64,000 bases of DNA from a bacterium. Its GTDB lineage: Bacteria > Armatimonadota > JACIXR01. Numbering within the stretch: the first letter of the stretch is position 1; every line of letters begins with the position of its first letter. Below are positions 7,464-15,561 of the stretch, in pieces. The translations under genes were made by a program, and so were the position numbers. The stretch covers positions 62,001 to 126,000 of the forward strand of contig JACIXR010000003.1 in NCBI GenBank assembly GCA_014360495.1, given 5' to 3'. A model generated the notes under the pieces. It saw nothing but the letters and a program-made list of their open reading frames with translations. It ran no database searches and was not told where the DNA came from.

Positions 7464-9344
7464 TTAAAATCTCTGGGAAAATTCAAAGAGAAACCATCTT
7501 CCCGCCTGGGGATAGTATATTATCTCATTCCAATCTTTATCAAATAGATTTGAAATGGAGAGGCTAAAGCTTCTTCCTTTCTCCGATTGCTTTGAGATTT
7601 TCAGATTGAAAATCGTAGCTGAAGGCACACTTTTAGGAACCAAAACCTGCTTTGGCCCTCCCTCCGCTCCATACCACCATTCCAAACCCTCACTATCAGT
7701 TGCCCTCTTACCCCAATAGAATATCTCTACAGTATAGGAAAATCCTCTCTTGCCATTTAAAGTTAAGCCCGCCTTTAAGGTATTCTTGGGCTCGGATGTG
7801 CGATAAGCGGCAATAAGGGGCCGCTCGTGCTCGCAATCCCAAGCATCAAGATAGGTATAATTTGCCCAAAGGGATATATTCCCAAATCGCTTTTCGTAAG
7901 ATAGCTCCAATCCCTGTTCAATTGCCTTGCTGATATTAATATAACGACCATCCTTGTCGTTCCCAATGAGATCCTTTTCTTTGGAATAGAATAGAGTTGC
8001 GGTGAATCTCCCATTTGGCAGATTTCTTTCCCAGTCAACCCCGATGCTATTAGCAACGAAAGGTCTTAGATGGGGATTGCCTATAAAGCAGCCACCACCA
8101 TAAAGCTGCTCCAAAAAGGGGAATAGCTTGTTTCGTCCGAGGGAAATCCGTAAGGTTGTGAGCTCGTCGGGTTTGACATTGTAAGAAATGAAAGGGACCA
8201 GTGCAGTTCCACCTGGACTTGCCTCTTCATGTCCTAGAGAAAACATGATACTTCTTCGCTCTCCTAACCTGGTGGTGCTTTCTACAAAAAGCCCCTTTCT
8301 TTTCATCTTCTGCTTATTCCAAGGTCCAAGGTTCGGTTCCTCAGCGGGAACAGTGGCACGCCTCCAATCTCCTTGCCACCAAGCTCCCAAAGATAAATTA
8401 CCCGAAGAAGTGGTGATATTGTAATTAAGCTCAGAGCGTAGCAATTTATATCTCAAGAATGTTACCATTGGGACAACTTCTTTCCTCTGGAAATCCCACT
8501 GCTTGTAATATAGATTAGAGCTGAATAAAACGGGAGCGATGCGAAAACGAAGAGCCGAATTTTCCTTTAGCCTTCGCTCGTAGGTGAGTGAGAGCGCGGG
8601 TCGGCGGCTCTGAGGCCACCATTGTTCCCATCTATCAGCTAGATTCGGCCCAGTTGGCTTAAAGCCTGCTTGCTCCCCCTGCAACATAGCGCCAGCTATC
8701 GTGAACTTTTCATCCTCTCCACCGTTTACAATTTTGAACGAGAAGTCTGAGAGGTCGGTCTTCATCTTCTCCCTCCACTCATTTCCCACTATCCGATTAA
8801 AGGCTATGAAATAGTTCCTGTTCTCATCCCCTCCACTGGCTGATAATTCGTATATCTGGGTATTGTAAGTGCCAAGGGCATAGGAAACAGAAGCGCCAGG
8901 GTAATCTTTTCCATTCTTTAAAGTTATTAAAACAACACCCGAGAGACTTCCCATAAACCTAGGAGGAAGTGGAGCTTTGAAGACATCAACGCTTTCTATT
9001 GCGGTCCAAGGGACACGGTCTAACACACAGCTTATGATGGGATTCACATTCATTCCCTCAACCAAAACCTGTCGCGAGCCGAAATGGGAGCTTCTTATGG
9101 TGAGACGAGGCGAAACCATAACGCAACCATATATTCCCTCCGTCCCTGGGAGGCGATTTAGAACATCGGCTATGTTTTGTATAGCCACCATTCTTTGCCC
9201 TTCTTCAGCTGATACGGTTTCAACTTTTACCGGCTTCTCCTTCTCAGCTTCAACTTCAACCTTAACCTCAACCGTAGGAAGTTCCTGGGCGAAGCCCAGA
9301 ACAAGAGACAAGATGAACGAGACGAATATTTTTGATTTAACCAC
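7464..9344 (-). CDS. TonB-dependent outer-membrane receptor
   Basis: Outer-membrane energy-coupled transporter of 626 residues. A signal peptide (MVKSKIFVSFILSLVLGFAQ) is followed by a charged linker rich in Glu/Val/Lys, then a plug domain (about residues 45-145) with VADVLNRLPG-like IADVLNRLPGTEGIYG, RSSHFGSRQVLVEGMNV and ESVDVFKAPLPP. The rest is an amphipathic beta-barrel with alternating aromatic residues, ending in a C-terminal Phe (WFLFEFSQRF) as expected for Bam-dependent insertion. It is slightly short for the family. It shows that the cell has an outer membrane. GTG start after AAAGGAGGTTTTGTAA. The substrate may be cobalamin or glycan; no riboswitch was found upstream, so no specific name is given. 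Confidence 0.92.
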   Translation of the reverse strand: MVKSKIFVSFILSLVLGFAQELPTVEVKVEVEAEKEKPVKVETVSAEEGQRMVAIQNIADVLNRLPGTEGIYGCVMVSPRLTIRSSHFGSRQVLVEGMNVNPIISCVLDRVPWTAIESVDVFKAPLPPRFMGSLSGVVLITLKNGKDYPGASVSYALGTYNTQIYELSASGGDENRNYFIAFNRIVGNEWREKMKTDLSDFSFKIVNGGEDEKFTIAGAMLQGEQAGFKPTGPNLADRWEQWWPQSRRPALSLTYERRLKENSALRFRIAPVLFSSNLYYKQWDFQRKEVVPMVTFLRYKLLRSELNYNITTSSGNLSLGAWWQGDWRRATVPAEEPNLGPWNKQKMKRKGLFVESTTRLGERRSIMFSLGHEEASPGGTALVPFISYNVKPDELTTLRISLGRNKLFPFLEQLYGGGCFIGNPHLRPFVANSIGVDWERNLPNGRFTATLFYSKEKDLIGNDKDGRYINISKAIEQGLELSYEKRFGNISLWANYTYLDAWDCEHERPLIAAYRTSEPKNTLKAGLTLNGKRGFSYTVEIFYWGKRATDSEGLEWWYGAEGGPKQVLVPKSVPSATIFNLKISKQSEKGRSFSLSISNLFDKDWNEIIYYPQAGRWFLFEFSQRF

Positions 9345-9485
9345 TTACAAAACCTCCTTTTCCTTTTTGGACTATTTTACTCAATTTCTATGTCAAAAAT
9401 TTGTCATGAAAATGGTTTATGTTGAAAAAAAAATAAGGTTTCACCTCCGAGCAAAAGTTTTTAAAAAATATTTTAAATAACCTTT

Positions 9486-12400
9486 TTAAAATCCCCTTCT
9501 GTTCGCGAATGCTAAGTGCAAATTCTCGCCTCTCCAATCCTCAACTGAAATCACAATATTCCCCTTAGGAAGCTCAAAGCTTATCTCTTTCCCCTCTCTA
9601 GGGAGCAGGAAAAAATAATTATCGGAAAAGATTGGTTGAACGTCAATACCCTCCGCTTTTATCCTGAGGAAAAAAGAAATGCTATCTGAAAGGTTTGAAA
9701 CGGTTATAATACCCCTTTGACCTTCCTTTCTTCCCGAAACTTTCAAATTTACAGGAGGAAGGTTGTCCAATCCAATCGCCTCTTCCTCTAAGTTTTCCAC
9801 CTCCCCTTCCCTATTAGCGAGATATCCTAAAAGCCTTGCGAGAAAAAGAGGGTACTTATCCCATCCCCTTACAGCCACAGCCCAACCACCCCTTAATCCA
9901 GAGGTATAGGCAAGGCATCTTCCCTTGCCATATGTCCTTTCCGCTAAAAGAGGTGAGCCGTTAGAGAGGGAAAGCAAGATATTTGCCCCTTCCCTTACCT
10001 CCTCCTCATTATAGCCACCTATCTTTATGCGAGAGAAGGATAAGCCACGCAGAATGGGATGGTCGGATGATTTAACGACAATCCCCAAATCCCTACGCTC
10101 TCTAAGTGAATTCTCTTTCATCACAAATGGAGAAATCTCCTCTATTATTGTTCCCTTTAAACCTCCCTCTCCATAGGCGTTCCAACCGCCGTCCAATAAA
10201 ATCCCTTTTCCCGAGCTCACTAAATCCGCTATTCGCTCCATCGCTTCTTTTGACAACTTCTTGCCAATTCCTTCGCTTTCTCCGATGATGAAGCAATCGT
10301 ATCCCTCCAAATCTGGAAGGGAATCAGCGGTAGCTATTTCCAACTTCACTCCGAAGGACATAAGCAATTCCCCTATCTCCTTCCATCCCTCCGCTTCCTG
10401 TCCAAATGTGGAGAGGATTACCAAGGCTTTTAAAGGCTTTGTAAATCCTCTCACTCTCCTAACGGGAATGGGATAAATCTTCTCAGAAATTATTTTCCCC
10501 TCTTTCTTAACTCTCGCTATAAGAAATACTACCCCTTCTCTATAATCTTGGGGAATCTGAAAATTCAGGCTCCAAAGCCTTAGGGATTGTTGGGCAGGTA
10601 AGGGAATATTTTGAGATAGTCGCTTGAGAACTTTTCTCGGAGAAGCTATGGTGAACTCAGCTTGACAATTTTCCCTCTTTGTCGTTAGATTTATCGCATA
10701 GACGCCGATATTTAGCGATTCCCCTACCCTCAATGTCGTCTTATCGTAATCAATTGCAAGATTTATCGGCGAGCTCGCTTTTTTGAACCAATATAAAGAA
10801 GGCTTCGGATTTCCATACCAATCAACCATACTCCAAGAGATATTAGGCCAAGGGTCGTTGAACTGCCAAATCAAACATCCTGAATTCCTCCAGATGTTTT
10901 TCAAGCAGGAATCCAAATTGAACTGATAGGTTATCGCTTGGGCGAGCTGGGCTTTTTTAACGAAATTGTTTAAATCAGAGGTTCTTCCGTATTGCTTTGC
11001 ATACATCTCTATCTTCCTCGCATCAGCGAGATGATAGCTCCATTCCTCAGAGGGAGGGAAAATACCAGAAGTGGAAAGGAATCTGAGCAGGTCCTCCTCA
11101 GGGGGAGGTGATTGGAGTCCCGCCTCGCTGCGGAAGACCGTGAATTGGCGATAGTTTGTATAGGGAGCTGAGCCATGCCATACGCTCCAATCGTGGACAT
11201 CTCCTCCATAGGGAGAGGCGCGATGGAATGGACGAGTCCCGTCCAGCGCTTTACAGAGCCTCTCCAATCCATCAACCAATTCCCTATTGCTTTGGTTGTC
11301 GGGATTAAATTCATTACCTCCACACCATAAGACCAAACTCGGATGATTTCTCAAGCGGATTATGGAATCTCTTGCATTTTCAAGGAAGGCATCCCTTGGC
11401 AAATTGGGATAATCGGCGCAGGCAAGGGGGAATTCCTGCCATAGCATTATCCCATATCTATCGCATAGCTCATATAATATATCCTCCTCCATAATCCCTC
11501 CACCCCAGATTCTGAACATATTTATACCTGCAAAGCTCGCTAGCTTTACTAATCTTTCGTATCTCCGAGGGGATAAATCATAAAGGGAATCGGCTGGCAC
11601 CCAATTGGCACCCTTGCAATAGATTCTTACGCAATTCACTTTCACAATCCAAGGATAAAGCTCGTTTGTATTGGGATTTTTCTCCCATTCCAATTGCCTT
11701 GCTCCCCAAATAAATGAAAGGCTTGAAGAAACTTTCTTCCCCAGAACGAGGAAAAGCGAGACTTTGTAAAGATTTTGCGGTCCAAAACCAGCAGGATACC
11801 ATAATTTGACATCTGGGATGGCGAATTCAAAATTTAAAATTCCCTCTCCCTTTCCAACCTCAACCTCCTTCCTTAACTTATAACTTTTACCCCTGAAATT
11901 CACCCCTTCCAATTTTATGTAAATTTCCGCTTTTCCCTTGGTTGCGGAATCATATCCCATTATTAAATTAACGATGGCTTTATTTCCATTCAATTTGATC
12001 AACTTCAGGAAGGGATTTTTTAAGAGGACCTCTCCACTCTCCATAATCTCAACGGGACGCCAAACTCCGATGGGGATGATTCGGGGAGCGAAATCCCAGC
12101 CATAGGACATCTGACAGGCTATCGCTTTCGTTCTCTCCTTCTCAGGCAAGATTCTTATCCTCAATTTATTCGCACCATCTCTCAATAACCCCGTTATCTC
12201 CCAAATCGGCTGGACAAACATCCCCTCTATTTTGCCGATGAGCTCCTCGTTGAGATATACCTCTCCTCTTGGAGCCACCCCTCCAATCTTCAAGAAATAT
12301 CTTCTGCCCTTCTCTTTTTTGAAGGAGAAACTCTTCTCGTAAATCCAATTATGAACCTCCACCCATTGTGATTCCTCGTTCCTTGTTGAGAAATAAGGGT

Positions 12401-12587
12401 CGGGAATCAATTTTGCCTTTAAAAGAGCCATCTTCACAGTTGAGGGAACATCTGAGGCAGTCTTCGCGCTTCCGTCCTCGGAATAAATCACCCATCCCTT
12501 ATTCAAACTTTGAGGAAAAACCGCTACAGCAAGGAAAAGTTGAAGGCAAAACCATGTTTTTAAATCAATCCCTCTTAAATCTCTCAA
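9486..12587 (-). CDS. Secreted GH2 beta-mannosidase-like enzyme with C-terminal amidotransferase-like domain
   Basis: Protein of 1033 residues. Signal peptide around residues 10-26; N-terminal jelly roll (about 30-185), Ig-like domain (about 190-295), TIM barrel (about 305-600). The acid/base Glu is E426 in WCGGNEF and the nucleophile is probably E488 in VFRSEAGLQS. The FRIWGGGIMEEDILYELCD and LWQEFPLACADYP segments are characteristic of GH2 beta-mannosidases. Residues about 720-930 form an added Rossmann/ThuA-like glutamine-amidotransferase fold, possibly carbohydrate-interacting. TTG start, with GGGAGG upstream in the spacer after the URO-D gene. Last gene of an operon with URO-D, DUF6785 and GxGYxYP proteins. 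It should release beta-linked mannose or a similar sugar outside the cytoplasm. Confidence 0.87.
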   Translation of the reverse strand: MRDLRGIDLKTWFCLQLFLAVAVFPQSLNKGWVIYSEDGSAKTASDVPSTVKMALLKAKLIPDPYFSTRNEESQWVEVHNWIYEKSFSFKKEKGRRYFLKIGGVAPRGEVYLNEELIGKIEGMFVQPIWEITGLLRDGANKLRIRILPEKERTKAIACQMSYGWDFAPRIIPIGVWRPVEIMESGEVLLKNPFLKLIKLNGNKAIVNLIMGYDSATKGKAEIYIKLEGVNFRGKSYKLRKEVEVGKGEGILNFEFAIPDVKLWYPAGFGPQNLYKVSLFLVLGKKVSSSLSFIWGARQLEWEKNPNTNELYPWIVKVNCVRIYCKGANWVPADSLYDLSPRRYERLVKLASFAGINMFRIWGGGIMEEDILYELCDRYGIMLWQEFPLACADYPNLPRDAFLENARDSIIRLRNHPSLVLWCGGNEFNPDNQSNRELVDGLERLCKALDGTRPFHRASPYGGDVHDWSVWHGSAPYTNYRQFTVFRSEAGLQSPPPEEDLLRFLSTSGIFPPSEEWSYHLADARKIEMYAKQYGRTSDLNNFVKKAQLAQAITYQFNLDSCLKNIWRNSGCLIWQFNDPWPNISWSMVDWYGNPKPSLYWFKKASSPINLAIDYDKTTLRVGESLNIGVYAINLTTKRENCQAEFTIASPRKVLKRLSQNIPLPAQQSLRLWSLNFQIPQDYREGVVFLIARVKKEGKIISEKIYPIPVRRVRGFTKPLKALVILSTFGQEAEGWKEIGELLMSFGVKLEIATADSLPDLEGYDCFIIGESEGIGKKLSKEAMERIADLVSSGKGILLDGGWNAYGEGGLKGTIIEEISPFVMKENSLRERRDLGIVVKSSDHPILRGLSFSRIKIGGYNEEEVREGANILLSLSNGSPLLAERTYGKGRCLAYTSGLRGGWAVAVRGWDKYPLFLARLLGYLANREGEVENLEEEAIGLDNLPPVNLKVSGRKEGQRGIITVSNLSDSISFFLRIKAEGIDVQPIFSDNYFFLLPREGKEISFELPKGNIVISVEDWRGENLHLAFANRRGF

Positions 12588-12605
12588 TTCTGCCTTAAAC
12601 CTCCC

Positions 12606-13676
12606 TTACCCTTTATAATCCATTACCTCCTCAAGGGTTTGACAGATAGCCTCAATGTTTTCCAAAGGGACATCGGGCTCGCATTCCGCCTCCAACATCA
12701 ATCCTCCCTCCGGCATATAAAGAGCCTCAACTGCAGTCCAGATATGTTCTCTAATCTCGTCCGGCGTGGCGAAAGGGAAGAGCTGGCGGTCCAAATCCAA
12801 ATTTATACACACCCTTCCCTTACAGGTCTTCACCAATCCCTCCAGCGTATTAGCTCTGATTTGAGGGTTTATTATGTTCATTCCCGCCTCAATCAAATCG
12901 TCCATAATCTCAAGGATGTGCCCATCGCTGTGAAGATATACATAAGCTCCCGCCTCCCTCACCCTCCCGAACATCTTCTTGAAACAGGGAGTGAAATATT
13001 TTCTGAAATGGCGTGGGCTTATCGGAAGGCTCTTCTGGGCTCCCAAATCATCGCCGAAGCTGATGATATCCGCTCCTATCTCCAGCCACTTCTCAATGAG
13101 GCGCATATTGTGCTCCAAAACCATATCAATTAGCTTTTGCAGGCGTGGGTCCTCGGTGGCTATATCTATCATAAAGTTCTCAAAACCTCTGAGATAATAA
13201 ATCCTCATATACATCGCACCATGAGGAAGCCCGCCCCAAGCCAAATTCCCCGCCGCTTTAATCCTCTCAAAACGCATCTTCATCTCCTCCCAATCTGGAG
13301 CTGGACCTCTATCCCATTGGACAAGTGGGTCTGGGACTTTATAGTTCTCAAGGGCGCTCCAATCTTCAAGTGGATGCCCAACGACGATTCCCTCCATCCC
13401 CTCCTCAATATTCTCCCAGACGCATCCCCAAGAATCGGTAAACCTCCCCTTGCGATAGCCTGGGTCGTGAACAGCGTCAAAATCTATTCTTCCCTTCTTG
13501 AAATTTGGGAAGAGGCGGGGATGCCTAAGGACTATTTCCTCAAGCGCCTCCCTATATTTTCTCCAGGTAGCTGGGAGGATTCCCACGGAACAAGGTATCC
13601 AGTCAGGGTAGCGGAAATCTACGACCTTTAAGAAATTCTCTGCTTCCTTCGTCCAATTTCTCGGTTCCATCGCCAT
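12606..13676 (-). CDS. Uroporphyrinogen decarboxylase (URO-D) family protein
   Basis: URO-D superfamily TIM barrel of 356 residues. Supporting segments are DPLVQWDRGPAPDW, SFGDDLGAQKSLPISPRHFRKYFTP, YVYLHSDGHI and a C-terminal MLEAECEPDVPLENIEAI. The decarboxylase/methyltransferase active-site layout is present, but the zinc motif His-x-Cys of methylcobamide methyltransferases reads His-Ser-Asp here, so it is not simply a Zn-dependent MtaA/MtbA. No haem-synthesis genes are near. It sits between a DUF6785 membrane protein (34 bases) and the GH2 enzyme (18 bases), so a glycan-linked role is likely. Start ATG 13676 follows AAAGGAGAG. The reaction is unknown. Confidence 0.88.
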   Translation of the reverse strand: MAMEPRNWTKEAENFLKVVDFRYPDWIPCSVGILPATWRKYREALEEIVLRHPRLFPNFKKGRIDFDAVHDPGYRKGRFTDSWGCVWENIEEGMEGIVVGHPLEDWSALENYKVPDPLVQWDRGPAPDWEEMKMRFERIKAAGNLAWGGLPHGAMYMRIYYLRGFENFMIDIATEDPRLQKLIDMVLEHNMRLIEKWLEIGADIISFGDDLGAQKSLPISPRHFRKYFTPCFKKMFGRVREAGAYVYLHSDGHILEIMDDLIEAGMNIINPQIRANTLEGLVKTCKGRVCINLDLDRQLFPFATPDEIREHIWTAVEALYMPEGGLMLEAECEPDVPLENIEAICQTLEEVMDYKG

Positions 13677-13710
13677 AGCTGATCACTCTCCTTTACATTT
13701 TGATAGATTT

Positions 13711-15558
13711 TTAAATGAAAAACCTATAGACTTCGTTTTTTGATATTATACCCCAAAATATCCATAACGCTCCAATTGAAAATTCCCCTACTATAAGACC
13801 GAGAAAAAACGGTAGATATGTTTTATAGATTTTCAAACCACCTAATTTCAAGAGAAAAATTTTAATTAACCAACTTAAGAACATGGAGAACCATAAGTGA
13901 GACATCGTCCAGGAACCTGCAACAGCGTAGCCAACTGGATGGAAGGGATTAAATGGCCAAACTTTCTTCATACCGAAGAGAAAGCTAACAAACAGAAAAC
14001 CATAAGAATAATGTCTTATTGAAAGAAAATCTGGACTTTGAGGCTGAGTTAACCATCTATCAAGCCTATTAAAGGCTTCCGCGGCTAAATGAATTCCGTA
14101 ATAATTGGTAAGCTTATTTACCAACCCCCATGTATTAAATATATACAAGAACACGAAAAATGAAGAAACAAAACCAATCGCGCAGGCGTAAAGTATAGGA
14201 TAGGCTAAATTAAAATTTTTCATCCCTTTTTCCTGGCTCGCTATTTTCAATCCTTCCAATTGATGTCCGATAGGGTGGCTTCTATAATCTCTTGTTATCC
14301 AATAATAGAGAGTGAACATTACAAGATTACTATTTCCGAGCATTTTTGTCCCCAGAAAGGAAGTAAGAATCCAATCGGGTCCAGCAAAGTATAAATCATG
14401 GGTGGGCGGACCGAGCTCCGCTCGCATCCTTGCTATTGACACACAAATAAGAAAATAAATAATAAAAAACAACACACTGACCCAGACAGACATACCTGCT
14501 AAACCACTGAATATACAGAGGCTTAAAAAACCAAACAAAAATCCCCACAAATATTTTCTTCCAGGTCCCTTATAAACTTGCTTCACGTATTTTCTTGCCC
14601 CCCATAAAGCTATTACTCCTATGCCTATCCATGCACCTGATGATTGAGCACTTTGGTAAGGGCCAGGCATAGGTGGAATCCCAACAAGACTACGGACCAC
14701 CATTTGAAATTTCCAAAAGAGATAGAAAAACCAGCAAGAAAAAGCAAGGTCAGTGGGGATAAAATAGCTCAACCCAACCGCAAAAGGGTAGAAACACAAA
14801 GGGGTCCAACCTATTGCATTCCACGGTGGACTTAAATTGACAATATAAGGACTAAGGTCCCACCTTGTTTGTAAATCCGGCAGGTAAGGAAAGAGAAAGT
14901 GTAAGCCGTGCCAAATATCTAATACACCAGCGAAAGCACATCCCAACCAAAATAATTTGCTTTTAAGCAATTGACTTTTCTCATCAGTAATCTCTAAAGG
15001 AATTTGTGCAACTGGAAATGCCAAACGCTCTTGTGAAATCCATCCATCCTTGTATAAACAATTAAGACAGTAAAAGCTCCAGAAAAGAAGCAATGTAAAA
15101 ATTCCCCAATTAGCCATGGGAAGCAAAAATATTTTTAGGTTTTCGAAGATTGAAACGCCGCCATTATATAGACCATACAAAGCTTCCCTATCCGAGACTA
15201 TTAACCAAGCAGGCAGATACTGAAAAAATTTTTCCTCCCATTGATTTTGTTCATTAGCGAACCAATGAGCGTGCCCCAATGAAGTCATAAGTATCTGCAT
15301 CATATCATGCCCACATAAGGAGGTTGCCATACAAAGCATAATATAAAGCGTGAGAATTTCCGCGCGGGTTAAAAAATTCTTGTTGAACCTTTTTAGTATG
15401 GCATTTATAAACATCAGCAAGAAGAGGGTGATTATGGCATTATAAAATAGAACAATGGCAGTGGAATGAAGGGGGTAATAAAATACCTCGCCCATTGCAA
15501 CAAAGTAGCAATTGAGGGGGATTAACATAAGAGATAGGGCGAATACTCTTAACCTCAT
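13711..15558 (-). CDS. Polytopic membrane protein, DUF6785/DUF6784 family
   Basis: Integral membrane protein of 615 residues with roughly 12-14 hydrophobic helices (for example around residues 7-25, 33-53, 63-85, 145-165, 225-250, 330-385, 450-475 and 585-605). The conserved-looking loops RMRAELGPPTHDLYFAGPDW and GYAVAGSWTMSHLWFSMFLSW match a family that is expanded in Armatimonadota-type genomes. No ATP-binding or transporter signature is seen; it could be a transporter or a membrane scaffold. It begins 3 bases after the GxGYxYP gene stop, implying tight translational coupling. Family name is from memory of the fold pattern, so moderate certainty. Confidence 0.75.
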   Translation of the reverse strand: MRLRVFALSLMLIPLNCYFVAMGEVFYYPLHSTAIVLFYNAIITLFLLMFINAILKRFNKNFLTRAEILTLYIMLCMATSLCGHDMMQILMTSLGHAHWFANEQNQWEEKFFQYLPAWLIVSDREALYGLYNGGVSIFENLKIFLLPMANWGIFTLLLFWSFYCLNCLYKDGWISQERLAFPVAQIPLEITDEKSQLLKSKLFWLGCAFAGVLDIWHGLHFLFPYLPDLQTRWDLSPYIVNLSPPWNAIGWTPLCFYPFAVGLSYFIPTDLAFSCWFFYLFWKFQMVVRSLVGIPPMPGPYQSAQSSGAWIGIGVIALWGARKYVKQVYKGPGRKYLWGFLFGFLSLCIFSGLAGMSVWVSVLFFIIYFLICVSIARMRAELGPPTHDLYFAGPDWILTSFLGTKMLGNSNLVMFTLYYWITRDYRSHPIGHQLEGLKIASQEKGMKNFNLAYPILYACAIGFVSSFFVFLYIFNTWGLVNKLTNYYGIHLAAEAFNRLDRWLTQPQSPDFLSIRHYSYGFLFVSFLFGMKKVWPFNPFHPVGYAVAGSWTMSHLWFSMFLSWLIKIFLLKLGGLKIYKTYLPFFLGLIVGEFSIGALWIFWGIISKNEVYRFFI

Positions 15559-15561
15559 TTT

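Noticed and set aside
7464-9344. Naming the TonB-dependent receptor btuB
   Set aside because: The cobalamin operon is on the same strand but 5 kb away, and no riboswitch was found before the receptor gene; substrate left open.
8977-9480. A 167-codon plus-strand frame over the TonB plug and upstream region
   Set aside because: Low-complexity Thr/Ser sequence, shadow of the receptor gene; no Shine-Dalgarno.
12639-13133. Long plus-strand frames (also 13137-13631) within the URO-D gene
   Set aside because: Antisense to a conserved enzyme gene and without recognisable protein features.
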